A DNA stretch of 64,000 bases, from NCBI GenBank assembly GCA_046329055.1, contig JAXLVK010000009.1, positions 1 through 64,000 of the forward strand. Direction: 5' to 3'. Made by a program: the position numbers and the translations under genes. The notes beneath the pieces were generated by a model. That model did not search any database. It saw only the letters and a program-made list of their open reading frames with translations, and was not told the DNA's origin. This stretch comes from JADKCL01 sp046329055 (GTDB lineage: Bacteria > Bacteroidota > Bacteroidia > J057 > JADKCL01). Below are positions 44,458-53,805 of the stretch, one piece after another (positions within the stretch are counted from its first letter, which is position 1; every line of letters begins with the position of its first letter).

Positions 44458-44672
44458 ACAGTGGGCTGATTGGCCATGTCGCGGATCACGTCCTGCGTTT
44501 CCTCCACGTACAATGTCTTGCCGTTGCTGAGGTAGATTTTCGAGTGCCCAGGTTCGCGGGTATGGCATTCCTCGACGTAAACGATGTGCTGGGTGCCCAC
44601 AGTGATTTCGAGGCCGCTCGCGGTTTCGCCGTTGGGGCCGGGTGCGCGGGTGAGGTGGAGGAGTTGGATCAT
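44454..44672 (-). CDS. Small protein with FlbD-like pattern
   Basis: 72 residues from ATG 44672 (MIQLLHLTRAPGPNGE). The layout (MI.L..L, central HIVYVEECHTREPGHSKIYLSNGKTLYVEET, ending DVIRDM) follows small FlbD-type proteins (MI.LTRLNG...V..I...PDT.I.L.nG....V.E...EV...I), yet no flagellar gene is present. The frame remains open upstream to 44849, but the conserved start is here. Confidence 0.55.
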   Translation of the reverse strand: MIQLLHLTRAPGPNGETASGLEITVGTQHIVYVEECHTREPGHSKIYLSNGKTLYVEETQDVIRDMANQPTV

Positions 44673-44790
44673 AGATTTTTGATTTTCAATGCCAATGATG
44701 TATTCCGCAAATGAGGCGATCGTTCGATCGGCACTACCAAATATAGTGAAATGGAGATGGATCAGTGCTGGAGAATCATTGCTTTTCGAC

Positions 44791-45414
44791 TCATCGCGTC
44801 TTGGCTTCCAATTCTGACTTCTTCCAAAGCAAGTAGATCGACGGAACAATGAGCCAAACGATGGGATAGACGAAGGTGATCAAGTAGCCTAGAAACTCAA
44901 AGGAGTTTTCAAGTCGGTCCCACCAGAATCGGGTTCCATTTTCACCGTAATGGGTTGCGTCTGCAATGTTTCCAAGAATGCCATTGCCGAGGCCGATGAC
45001 GATGCAGAACAAAAGCAGCCATCCTCGCCTTTGCAGGGAATGTCGCTTCCGAAGCACGGCGAGGTCCAGTGTGAGAATGGAGGCACCCACGATGATTCCG
45101 GAAATCCAAGAAACTCCCTCAACCACGGAGGGATGCGTGTAGCTCGGGCTCAAGAGGAAAAGCCACTTGGTCAATATCTTGGTGATCAGTAGGGTATATG
45201 CGGTGACCAAAAATGTGGGGCCGAGGCTTCTGTCACCTTTTTCCGTACCCGGTTGGGTCCATTCGCCTGAAAACAAAAGGAGCAAGTGTGAACCCAGCAT
45301 GGTCGCACATGCCATCGTGTTGAAGAAGAAGACAAGTATCCCACTTCTGGAAAGGATGATCGACAGGATCACGTAAGTAACAGCCGAGGCGATGAAAAAG
45401 TGCTTTTGGTTCAT
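44791..45414 (-). CDS. Multi-pass membrane protein, unknown function
   Basis: 207 residues with about six hydrophobic segments (AVTYVILSIILSRSGILVFFF, FLVTAYTLLITKILTKWLFLL, GIIVGASILTLDLAVL, GWLLLFCIVIGLGNGILG, LGYLITFVYPIVWLIVPSIYLL). Short loops, no recognised motif. It lies 118 bases upstream of the FlbD-like gene on the same strand. Confidence 0.65.
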   Translation of the reverse strand: MNQKHFFIASAVTYVILSIILSRSGILVFFFNTMACATMLGSHLLLLFSGEWTQPGTEKGDRSLGPTFLVTAYTLLITKILTKWLFLLSPSYTHPSVVEGVSWISGIIVGASILTLDLAVLRKRHSLQRRGWLLLFCIVIGLGNGILGNIADATHYGENGTRFWWDRLENSFEFLGYLITFVYPIVWLIVPSIYLLWKKSELEAKTR

Positions 45415-45667
45415 GGCGCGTGCCTTTCAATACGTGACAAGTTCGCATCAAGTTCGGAAGAAGAGGTGGTGCTGGGACAGCAACCATAGGAAGATCAATC
45501 TGGTCGCTGATCCTTTCCATTTCATCGACCGAAAATCCCAATTGGCCCGAGGGCGACAGGACCTTTGACAAAAAAGGCGTAGATTTCGGCATAGAATCAA
45601 TGGTGTGCTCAGAGGTGTGCCGCCACTGATTGGGTGAACGGAATAGGTTAAGACAACATTTGTTGAA

Positions 45668-47552
45668 ATGAGAAAATTGAACCGCAACATTGCTTTTGCA
45701 TGGTTTGTGACTGCCGGAATCCTGGTTTCTGGTCCCGTGATGGGGCAAAACGGGAAGGTGGTGGAGGGCCAAAGCCATACCCGAACAGAGCTGGGGCCGA
45801 TCCAGCGCCTCGGCGTCTTGGATATGCGTGCTCCTTCTGAGGAATGGGACCCCTTCCTCAAAACGATCGAGAAAATCCCCACGCCCGGCATCGACGCACG
45901 CAAGCGACCGTGCGCGAGCTCAAGGCTGAGGCCAACTGCATCCATGACGCCCTCGTCAATGCTGGTACCCCTCCAACTCCGCCGCCAAGGTGACTGCAAC
46001 CTGGCCTCCGACCCTCGGCACCAATTTCTTCGGCAATACCTACGGCGGTGGCGACCCTGCAGACAATGCGCTTGCCATCTCGGCCGGGGGCAAAATCATC
46101 TGTGGGAGCAATACGCGGTTTCATACCTACGATGAAACTGGTACACAGACTAGCGCGAAAAACTTCACGCAATTTGCATCAGCTGGAGGGGTGAATACCT
46201 TTTTCACATTTGACCCGAAATGTCTGTATGATCCCATTGAAGACCGGTTCATTGTGGCATTCCTCAATGGGTCCGCGCCGCCCATCACCCCGAACAGTTC
46301 CAAAGTGATTGTGGCATTTTCGCAGACCAATGACCCTGCAGGATCGTGGAACGTCTATGCGCTGAATGGCAATGTCAACAATCTGGGCGTCTGGACCGAC
46401 TTCGTACAGATTGGCCTGAACACCAATGAACTCTTCGTCACAGGCAACCCCTTTACCCAGCAAGGAAGCTCCGAGGGCGCTGCCATCTGGCAGATCAACA
46501 AGGCCGAGGGCTACAACGGAACCGCATTGAATCCTGTGGTGTATCACTTGAGCGGAGCATTTTCCGTGCATCCTGTCCAAGGCGGCAGCACCAGCTATGG
46601 CCCGCAGATGTACTTCGTGGAAAGTGAGCTGGGTTCTAGTGCCTCTATTAAACTCCATCAAATCACCAACAGCATCGCCAATGGCGGTGTACTGAATTCA
46701 GCGGTCGGTTTCACACTGGACATCTCCTACGCGATCCCTCCCGATGCTGACCAACAAGGCACGACCAGCAACTTGAAAACGAATGATACTCGGATTCAGT
46801 CTTCGTACTATGAAAACGGCAGCATCGAATTCGTGCTGAACACGGCTGTGAATGGCCGTGCAGGCATCCTGCATGGGACGGGGATCATTTCCTCCTTTGC
46901 CATCAGCTTCTCGTCCTTCACTGCCCGTTTGTTGGGCATTCCTGACCTGGACATCGCCTATCCGTCGATCGCCTACGCAGGACAACAGGACCTGAGCGGC
47001 TTCAACCACAGCTATCTCGCCTTCAATACCACAGGCGCAGCGAATTTCCCTGGATGTGCCGCTGTTTACGTGGACGAGGCAGGCTTCAGCCCACATACCG
47101 TGATCAGGGAAGGCGTGAACTGGATCAACAGTGGCGACGACCGTTGGGGCGACTACGCTGACGTTTGCGAGCGCACGGGGCATCCCGGTGAGGTATGGGC
47201 CGTTGGTACCATTGGCAACAGTTCCTTGCAGCAGCGGACGTACATCGGTCAGTTGCTGCCTCCGGTTCCAGTGGCGGTTCAGCCTGAAATCGAGCGCGCT
47301 ACGATGGAAGTTTATCCGAATCCGACCACTGAGATCGTGAAGTTCACGTTCCCAGTAGAGGAAGCCGGAGAGTACGCCGTCCGCATCTACGACCTCCAAG
47401 GCCGCGAAATCCGCTTGCTCGTCCAGAATTGGCTCGTGCCCGGCAAGGCCATGACCTCCTTCAATGCCGCCTACCTCCCCGCCGGGACCTATGTCGTCAA
47501 GGTCGCCGGAATGGGCAAGGAGTTGTTCGCGGAGAAGTTCGTGGTGGAGTAA
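45668..47552 (+). CDS. T9SS-secreted protein of unknown function (two frameshifts near the N-terminus)
   Basis: The signal peptide (AFAWFVTAGILVSGPVMG) lies in the frame starting at ATG 45668. Coding then passes through a second frame (VRELKAEANCIHDALVNAG) after a shift near 45900, and a third after a shift near 45988, where one extra A in ccaagg gives PPPKVTATWPP. From there it is open to 47552. The large domain (GGDPADNALAISAGGKIIC, FDPKCLYDPIEDRFIVAF, GWTDFVQIG-like strands) resembles seven-bladed propeller-type secreted proteins. A T9SS type A domain closes it (MEVYPNPTTEIVKFTF ... GTYVVKVAG). Two nearby indels are best explained as base-call errors. Confidence 0.75.
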
Positions 47553-47557
47553 GGAGC

Positions 47558-47727
47558 AGAATTCTCAGGATTCACAGAATTCAAAGGATTCGCTTGACGG
47601 GGTGGAATTCAAGGAACTAAAGAATCAAGAAGGTCAGATTCCCAGAGCGAAGCGACTGGGAATCTGACCTTTCCGCATTGGGAATGCAGCCAGAATTCTA
47701 AAATTCTGAAAATTCTGTGAATTCTGC
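47558..47727. repeat. Inverted nonamer-word array with internal hairpin, locus 3
   Basis: Left units of 9 bp agaattctc, aggattcac, agaattcaa, aggattcgc (47558-47593). Right units agaattcta, aaattctga, aaattctgt, gaattctgc (47692-47727), ending exactly at the stop codon of the convergent kinase gene. Between them is a perfect 15-bp hairpin aaggtcagattccca / tgggaatctgacctt (47630-47671). The left arm begins five bases after the stop of the gene at 45668. Confidence 0.9.
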
Positions 47728-48585
47728 TCAGAAGTCGCCGTAGTCCACCTGCAGGCAGGTCAGGCCCAGGCTGCGCCACATGTCCACGACTTGGTTGCGG
47801 TCATCGAGCACGAAATCCACGTACCAGTTTGGGGTAACCTGGCTCTCAAGCAGCTCTTGCTTGATGATGGAGTCTTTGCGCATGTCCCCTGTGACGCGCA
47901 TGATCAGCGTGTAGGGGAACTCTGCGCCGAGGTGCTGCTTCAAGAAGCGCTCAGTGGGTTCGCGGAACTTGTCTTCGCGACCCGAAAGGAAGACGATATG
48001 ATGCCCCACAGCTTGGAAGCGCACCACGATGTCCGCGACCGGCTGATTGAGCAGGTCTTGGTCGCAGTTGGTGGCGTCGTAGGGGCTGCGGCCATTGAGG
48101 AGGGCGATGGTGCCGTCGAGGTCGCAAATGATGGCCTTGGGCAAGGAGCTGTCCTGGACGAGCTTGGGTTTTTCCCAGCCCAAGTATTCCTTCCACATGC
48201 GGCGGATCACGCGCTCACCCACGGAGTTCGGGCGGTTGAGGTCGCGGGCGATGCAGGTCTCCACATCCACGTGCATGAAGTCAATGACCTCAACCTCGGC
48301 CACGCCCTTGACCAGTTCGCGGATGCGCTCGGTATGCTTGGGGTGGATATTGGTATCGTCGATGATCACGTGCTTGCCCTCGTCCAGCGCCTGCATGATG
48401 AGCAAGTCGCGCACCTTCAGGACGAACTTTTCATTGCCCTTAGAGTGATGCCCGTTGTCCAACATCGCACGCAGGTCGTCCTTGTTGATGCGCTTGTATT
48501 TGCCGGGGTTCTCCTCTAGCATCTTGCGCGCTGCAGTGGATTTGCCAGACGCCGGGAGACCCTTATAGACCAAGACCTTTTTCAT
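47728..48585 (-). CDS. T4-like polynucleotide 5'-kinase / 3'-phosphatase
   Basis: 285 residues, same length and domain order as T4 phage Pnkp (PseT). N-terminal P-loop kinase with GLPASGKST (9-17), INKDDLR (phosphoacceptor site) and VIIDDTN. C-terminal HAD phosphatase with catalytic D155 and D157 in ICDLDGT, then NGRSPYD, VFLSGRED and a closing DDRNQVVDMWRSLGL..LQVDYGDF, very close to the T4 ending. The enzyme heals RNA breaks by removing 2',3'-cyclic or 3'-phosphate and phosphorylating the 5'-OH. It lies downstream of the RNA ligase gene, its sealing partner, on the same strand. Confidence 0.93.
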   Translation of the reverse strand: MKKVLVYKGLPASGKSTAARKMLEENPGKYKRINKDDLRAMLDNGHHSKGNEKFVLKVRDLLIMQALDEGKHVIIDDTNIHPKHTERIRELVKGVAEVEVIDFMHVDVETCIARDLNRPNSVGERVIRRMWKEYLGWEKPKLVQDSSLPKAIICDLDGTIALLNGRSPYDATNCDQDLLNQPVADIVVRFQAVGHHIVFLSGREDKFREPTERFLKQHLGAEFPYTLIMRVTGDMRKDSIIKQELLESQVTPNWYVDFVLDDRNQVVDMWRSLGLTCLQVDYGDF

Positions 48586-48588
48586 GCA

Positions 48589-48703
48589 ATTGATAATTGA
48601 TAATTAAGAATTAATAATGTTGGCTGTGTGGTGGATGATTTGTCAATCAGCTATTTGTGTGGAATTCAATTGTTAATTATTCATTATCCATTGTTAATTA
48701 CTC
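48589..48703. repeat. Inverted heptamer-word array, locus 4
   Basis: Left units attgata, attgata, attaaga, attaata (48589-48616). Right units attgtta, attattc, attatcc, attgtta, attactc (48669-48703). The right arm overlaps the stop codon of the RNA ligase gene (48698-48700) and the left arm begins three bases from the kinase ATG, so the array fills the whole gap of the RNA repair pair. Confidence 0.9.
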
Positions 48704-49726
48704 TGCGTCTGCCGAGAATGCTTTCTGGTGTTCCGGACGGATCAATTTCCAGATGATTTCATCGTAGGGGCGGCCGTCGAGCATGCGGAACAGGATGGCC
48801 GGGTAGGTGCATGCTGCTTGGAAGTAGGCGGCTGCCTCCTTGCGAGTTTCGAAGGTGCGGAACTCGCGCTTGCAGGTTTCCTCGATCGCCTGGAATTGCT
48901 CGCGCAGGTCGGCTTCCACGTTGCGCACCCATTTGTAGAATTCGTCCGGTACGCGCTCCAAGAACGCCTCCAGCGATTCCCCAGTCATGAGAGCTTCCCA
49001 AACTGTGCGGGTATTGACCCCGGTCACGATGCGGTGCAGGCGGACGTACTCCTCGAACTTCAGCTTGACCCGAAGCCCGCTTTTGAAGCGCACCACGAAG
49101 CCTTCCTTGTTGTCTTCCTGAATCGAACGGAGCGCCTCCAAGTCAGAAACCCCGTCGTAGCGGCGCACCAACGGCAGCCCGATGTCCATCAACGGCAATT
49201 CACGACCCGTCGCAGTCTCCATCACCGCGAGCAGGACCAGGTCCTCCAAGCCGCCATAGTCCACCACGATGCGGTTGTCCGGGTAGATGATCTCCACCAA
49301 GTAGGTATGCTCCGGATTCAGCTGCAGGTGTGCGTATTTCTTGGCAAAAATCTCGGTCGCCTTGATCGCCTGATCGCTTTGGAACGACCCACGGGTTGCA
49401 ATCTCATGCTTCCCATCCCAATGGAAGATGATCCCGAGGCTGCCGTCCATCTTTTCATAGACTTCAAACGGCTCCTCCGGCACAGGGCCCATCAGGCCGA
49501 CATGCTCATCGAGGTTGAAGAATTTGCCGAATGGCCGAGCAACGACCCGACCTTCCAAGTCCGTGATCAAGCCGCGGCTCATCAGCGTTTCCAGGGTCCA
49601 GTTCCGCTCGTATTGCGTGGTTTGAGAGTAATTGTGGATCAGGAGCGGGTGTGACGGATGGCGTCCAATCTGAAGGTATCCGCGTGCCTCCAGATCCCAA
49701 TGTGCGTCAATGTCGATATGCGTCAT
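48698..49726 (-). CDS. T4 Rnl1-like RNA ligase
   Basis: 342 residues from ATG 49726, supported by the TATCTTTG box 24 bases upstream. ATP-dependent RNA ligases join 3'-OH and 5'-phosphate ends. Nucleotidyltransferase motif I is YEKMDGSLG with adenylated K92. Motif III-like LVEIIYPDNRIVVDYG, motif IV KEGFVVRF and motif V RVKLKFEEYVRLH follow in order. The C-terminal ~100 residues are helical, as in Rnl1. With the kinase-phosphatase downstream it forms a complete healing-and-sealing set of the kind T4 uses to mend tRNA cut by host anticodon nucleases. Confidence 0.92.
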   Translation of the reverse strand: MTHIDIDAHWDLEARGYLQIGRHPSHPLLIHNYSQTTQYERNWTLETLMSRGLITDLEGRVVARPFGKFFNLDEHVGLMGPVPEEPFEVYEKMDGSLGIIFHWDGKHEIATRGSFQSDQAIKATEIFAKKYAHLQLNPEHTYLVEIIYPDNRIVVDYGGLEDLVLLAVMETATGRELPLMDIGLPLVRRYDGVSDLEALRSIQEDNKEGFVVRFKSGLRVKLKFEEYVRLHRIVTGVNTRTVWEALMTGESLEAFLERVPDEFYKWVRNVEADLREQFQAIEETCKREFRTFETRKEAAAYFQAACTYPAILFRMLDGRPYDEIIWKLIRPEHQKAFSADAE

Positions 49727-49749
49727 GTTTGGGACAGATTTGTTGGGCG

Positions 49750-49757
49750 CAAAGATA
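49750..49757 (-). promoter_or_regulatory. -7 box TATCTTTG of the RNA repair genes
   Basis: Full TAnnTTTG match on the minus strand, 23 bases before the RNA ligase ATG. Confidence 0.55.
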
Positions 49758-49976
49758 ATCGCTGGGACAGCAAATCCGACGCTGACAGGCTGGTTTGTCA
49801 ATTCGCTCACCCCATCGGTCGAAAATGGCGGCATCAGTCGCGGATTTGGATTGCCGGGGGAGGATTCCGGATCTTCTCCTTGTCATTGGCAGACAATCCG
49901 GGTAAATTGCCTGTAATTCAGACGGAATGATGTTTGGATTTTCGCCGCGCTTCGGGCGAATGGAATTTCGGTATCT

Positions 49977-51341
49977 GTGGTTTGCTTATTACGTCCTTCA
50001 GTGAAGTCTATTGTCATTTTTGCTTGCCTCCTTTTGGGATTTGCTGTCAGTGTTCATTCTCAGAAGACTGATCCCAACTCCACGCCACCTGGTGCGCCGA
50101 TTTTTGAGCGTCCCGTCGATGACCCTCATTTTCGGATCAATCCCTTGCATCCCGGAAATGCCTCACAGCGATTGGCAGTGAGCAACTTTGCGATCATCGA
50201 GAGCCAGAGTTTCAATTCAGGCCATGCGATGGATGTGGTTTGGTACAACGTCGTGACTGGCATGGGGCATACCGCCACCATTTTGCCCCAGACCGCGCTC
50301 GACAACCTGGCCTCCTTGGGCGGATACAATATCCTGATTGTCTCATCAGGGGTCATCACCTTGCCTGCCGGAAGGGTGACGACGATTCAGCAGTTTGTTC
50401 AGTCTGGCCGGTCAGTCTATCTCCAAGGCGAATACTTGCCTAGTTACAGTGGTAACATCGCATTGGGAACCATCATGGCTGCGACCGGAGGCTCTCTCAC
50501 GCTTGGTAGCACCGTTTCGGGAAATCTTGCCCCGACCACCATTCTGAATGCCTACGCCACCGCGCCCAACAGCGTGCCCAACATCAGCTACCACTGGTAT
50601 GGCTGCACCGCCAACGGCTGCAACAACTTCGAATACTTCATGCGGTACGGGGCGAGCAACATCGGTTTTGTCTATTGCCCAACCAACGCTGCCCAAGGGG
50701 ACGTGATCCAAAGCACCGACCAAGACTGGGTGAACCAAAGCACGAGTCTGCCCTTGATGCAAAACATAGCTTTCTACCTCATCAGCGGCAATGCCTGCAC
50801 CGTCGTGTGCGGTATCCTGGCGGAGGCATCGGAGATGTCACTGGTTGCCAAACTGCGGGAAAATGGGTCGGTGGTGCTCGATTGGGACCTGGACGGGGAG
50901 GTGAGTATCGGCAAGTTCGAAGTGTATTGCAATGGGAGATGGATCGGCGAAACGCCAGTGGGCGAGAAGGCGGGCTTGACCTTTCAGTGGGTGGATGAGC
51001 GCCTGCCAAGTGGTCCATTGACCTACGAGGTCTGCCACCTCGATGCCAATGGCAATGTCACGGTGGCTGCCAAGGCGGAGGCGTTTGGCAGGGGAGGTGA
51101 GCTGCTGTGGCGGATTAGGCCGACTGCCGACGGTTTCGTGGTCCGCATGGCTGAGGGAGAGCATCTTTCAGAGCTGCAATTGGTGAGCCTGACTGGGCAG
51201 GTCATTGAGCTTGACGCCGTCTCCCAAGGTGGAGAATTGTCGATCCCGATGCGGGAAATGGCAGCAGGAGCTTATCTGATCCAAGGCCGCACGACCCGGG
51301 GTGCCTCCGTCCGTGAGAAGTTGGTTTGGGCGGGACGGTAG
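49977..51341 (+). CDS. Secreted protein with C-terminal T9SS-like sorting domain
   Basis: 454 residues from GTG 49977, placed just before a signal peptide (SIVIFACLLLGFAVSVHS). The ~190-residue N-terminal domain (YNILIVSSGVITLPAGRVTTIQQFVQSGRSVYLQGEYLPS) resembles Rossmann-like ThuA/GldG-type domains that assess a 'night' of data by a loop after each strand, but catalytic residues are not evident. A fibronectin-like segment (~280-370) and a C-terminal sorting-like domain (LSELQLVSLTGQVIEL ... GAYLIQG) follow. The fold call is weak; secretion is well supported. Confidence 0.65.
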   Translation: MVCLLRPSVKSIVIFACLLLGFAVSVHSQKTDPNSTPPGAPIFERPVDDPHFRINPLHPGNASQRLAVSNFAIIESQSFNSGHAMDVVWYNVVTGMGHTATILPQTALDNLASLGGYNILIVSSGVITLPAGRVTTIQQFVQSGRSVYLQGEYLPSYSGNIALGTIMAATGGSLTLGSTVSGNLAPTTILNAYATAPNSVPNISYHWYGCTANGCNNFEYFMRYGASNIGFVYCPTNAAQGDVIQSTDQDWVNQSTSLPLMQNIAFYLISGNACTVVCGILAEASEMSLVAKLRENGSVVLDWDLDGEVSIGKFEVYCNGRWIGETPVGEKAGLTFQWVDERLPSGPLTYEVCHLDANGNVTVAAKAEAFGRGGELLWRIRPTADGFVVRMAEGEHLSELQLVSLTGQVIELDAVSQGGELSIPMREMAAGAYLIQGRTTRGASVREKLVWAGR

Positions 51342-51455
51342 TGCATTCATCCATGTCGTCAATCTTTGAACCGACAAGGATCGCACACCTCGTTCCGTAA
51401 CGATTTCCCAGCCGCTGCGTTACGCTATTGGCTTTGTTCCAATAGAGCCTATCAA

Positions 51456-52766
51456 ATGTTGAATCGCCTGCGACTTGCATTTCTCGGCATCCTGATGTCC
51501 GCTCCGTTTTGGTGTGTCGCCCAGTTGCGGGTGGATACGAGCTATACCCCTACGGAATTGGTGTCGGACGTATTGCTCGGGCGGCGGGTGGACGTGAGGA
51601 ATGTGCGCTATGTGGGCAGCAAGCTCGCGATCGCGGCATTCAAGGACAGTTCGGAGACACCGCTCATTCAGGACGGCATCCTCATCAGCACAGGCAAGGT
51701 CTTCAACGCCTGCGGCCCCAACAAGCGGGCGAACACCTCGCTGAACATTGGCACGAGGGGGGATCATGCACTTGAGGTGCTCGGCAAAGGCATGACATTC
51801 GACGCCGCCTATCTGGAGTTTGACTTTGTGCCCGCGATGGAGACCGTGACCTTCAACTTTGTCTTCGGGTCGGAGGAGTACACGGAGTACGTCAACACGC
51901 AATTCAACGACGTATTCGCCTTCTGGATCAGCGGCCCCGGTTATCACGGCGCCAAAAACCTCGCTGTGGTGCCAAAGAACAGCGCACCGATCACGGTGAA
52001 CACCGTCAACCATATCTACAACCGCGCGAATTACATCGACAACAACCCCTTTGACCGGCTGAGCAACCTGAAGAAGGAGAAGCTCGAAAAGCTATATCCC
52101 GACCTGATGGCCAATTATGAATTTGATGGGTTCACGACCCTGTTGACGGCAGAGGCGAGGGTGAAGCCCGGCGGCACCTACCATATCAAGATCGCCATTG
52201 CCGACGTGAGTGACGGCAGGTACGACAGTGCGGTATTTCTTGAAGGCAAGTCCTTCACCAGCCTGCCCTTGGACGCGAATGCCCGCACCAAGATTTTGGA
52301 CGAAGAGTATGCCACGGTCAAGCGGAAATTTCGCCCGGTGAGGGTAGGGGAGGATCCGACCCGCAAGCCCGGCGAGACGGCGACCGAAACCAATCCAGAA
52401 TTGTCCAAGGAGGAAGCCTATATGGGATGGCGGTTCATGGTGAACTTCGAGTTCGATGAGGCCGTTTTGGGTGACGAGGAGCGTGCGCGCCTGGATTCCG
52501 CGTGGACCTATGTCCTTTCCAAGTCCACGCAGCAGGTGCTCGTGCAGGGGCATACGGACAGCGTGGGCACGTCGGTGTACAATGAGCGACTGTCCATGCG
52601 CCGCGCGCAAGCCGTGATCGCCTACCTGAAATCCAAGGGACTGCCGCAAAAGCGGATCGCAAGCCAAGGCTTCGGTTACCGTCGTCCCGCCACGAGCAAT
52701 GACACCGAGGAAGGCCGCGCCGTCAACCGCAGGGTCGAAATCAACCTGGTGTCGCCGGAGGACTGA
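51456..52766 (+). CDS. Choice-of-anchor L protein with OmpA-family C-terminus
   Basis: 436 residues from ATG 51456 with a signal peptide ending SAPFWCVAQ. Residues ~25-275 are a choice-of-anchor L domain (GILISTGKVFNACGPN, LEFDFVPAMETVTFNFVFGSEEYTEYV, AFWISGPG). The end is a proper OmpA-like domain: VNFEFDEAVL, VQGHTDSVGTSVYNERLSMRRAQAV, RIASQGFGYRRP and AVNRRVEI, holding the Asp and Arg that grip peptidoglycan. It therefore ties an outer-surface or outer-membrane anchor-L domain to the cell wall. Paralogue of the gene at 29544, which lacks the HTD loop. Confidence 0.88.
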   Translation: MLNRLRLAFLGILMSAPFWCVAQLRVDTSYTPTELVSDVLLGRRVDVRNVRYVGSKLAIAAFKDSSETPLIQDGILISTGKVFNACGPNKRANTSLNIGTRGDHALEVLGKGMTFDAAYLEFDFVPAMETVTFNFVFGSEEYTEYVNTQFNDVFAFWISGPGYHGAKNLAVVPKNSAPITVNTVNHIYNRANYIDNNPFDRLSNLKKEKLEKLYPDLMANYEFDGFTTLLTAEARVKPGGTYHIKIAIADVSDGRYDSAVFLEGKSFTSLPLDANARTKILDEEYATVKRKFRPVRVGEDPTRKPGETATETNPELSKEEAYMGWRFMVNFEFDEAVLGDEERARLDSAWTYVLSKSTQQVLVQGHTDSVGTSVYNERLSMRRAQAVIAYLKSKGLPQKRIASQGFGYRRPATSNDTEEGRAVNRRVEINLVSPED

Positions 52767-52769
52767 GGG

Positions 52770-53531
52770 CTACTGCCTGTTCCAGCCGCTGAATCCGATG
52801 TGGAAATTGGCGTACATCCCGGTCGGGCTCAGCTTGGGGGTGTTGCCAGTGATGGCTTGAGTCGCTGATTCCCAGCCCTTGTAGCCCACTCCGAGGCGAT
52901 AGCCCAAGTCAAACCCAAGGGTGATCCCTGAGCCTGAGGACTCGTCGAAGCCCAGCATCCACTCCAGTCCTGCGCCGAAGCTCATCATGGTGCCTTTGTG
53001 GGTCAGGGTCGTGGAGGTGTATGCTCCGGTCAGGATGGTGTCCATGTTCGTCACAGCATCTTTGTTCACAAAGGTGAGCGACTCCTTGTACCCACCGATG
53101 CCAACCTTGGGATAAACGAGGAGTCCCTTGCGGCCATAGACCACATAACCCGTGAAGAATTGGCCGAATCCGCTTTCGTATTTCACTTCTTGGTTGCCAA
53201 AGCTTGCCGCTTGGTTCCAGTAGCTCATCCCCTCGCCGCCGAGCATGATGGAGCGGATCATCAGGAATCCGCCGCCGCCCACAGTCAAGGATTTGTCATT
53301 GAAATTGACACCGTTGCCGATCACGGCATCCAAACCGGAAAGGTCTTTGATGCCCAAGCCAACCTGTCCATAGCCCATGCCGCCGGAAACCCGCTTGGGT
53401 CGGCCATCGTCCATGGGGTCCGGAACTGGGATCGAGTCCTGTGCTGACAAGCTGAGGCCGCCCAGGAGCAGGACAAAGGACAAAATGGCAGTTTTGAAAT
53501 CGGGGAATCGAGGGATACGCATGTTCTTCAT
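52770..53531 (-). CDS. Outer-membrane beta-barrel-like protein
   Basis: 253 residues from ATG 53531, backed by the TAGATTTG box 13 bases upstream. Signal peptide (AILSFVLLLGGLSLSAQ). Glycine-rich alternating strands (GGMGYGQVGLGIKDL, GGGGFLMIRSIMLGGEG, MSFGAGLEWMLGFDE, GITLGFDLGYRLGVGYKGW) ending NFHIGFSGWNRQ, typical of small porin-like barrels. Convergent with the anchor-L/OmpA gene; only three bases separate the stops. Ligand or role unknown. Confidence 0.7.
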   Translation of the reverse strand: MKNMRIPRFPDFKTAILSFVLLLGGLSLSAQDSIPVPDPMDDGRPKRVSGGMGYGQVGLGIKDLSGLDAVIGNGVNFNDKSLTVGGGGFLMIRSIMLGGEGMSYWNQAASFGNQEVKYESGFGQFFTGYVVYGRKGLLVYPKVGIGGYKESLTFVNKDAVTNMDTILTGAYTSTTLTHKGTMMSFGAGLEWMLGFDESSGSGITLGFDLGYRLGVGYKGWESATQAITGNTPKLSPTGMYANFHIGFSGWNRQ

Positions 53532-53544
53532 TCAATTTCTCCGC

Positions 53545-53552
53545 CAAATCTA
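53545..53552 (-). promoter_or_regulatory. -7 box TAGATTTG of the beta-barrel gene
   Basis: Full TAnnTTTG match on the minus strand, 13 bases before ATG 53531. Confidence 0.5.
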
Positions 53553-53805
53553 TCAAAATTCGAGCCAAGCTGCGGGGAGGGATTGCCAGATGCGGCTATT
53601 GGATGCTTGATCGAAGGGTACTTGGCACATCCTCAGTGCATTGGTTCGCTCAGATGCCTGCCTCGGCACGGACTTTGTAGATTTCCTTTGTTAATATTTT
53701 CTAATGACTGAATCCAAACGCATCTGCACGCGTTACATCACCGTATTCGTTCCCAATAGATAGATTTCAATCATTCGTAGAACAATTCAAAAAAGTGATC
53801 AGGAT

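Noticed and set aside
44673..44849. Upstream extension of the FlbD-like gene
   Set aside because: Added residues are not protein-like, and the conserved start MIQLL is downstream.
45233..45592. Minus-strand frame beginning MPKSTPFLSKVLSPSG upstream of the membrane protein gene
   Set aside because: The first 50 residues look protein-like, but the frame overlaps the 44791-45414 gene by 180 bases and has no family match.
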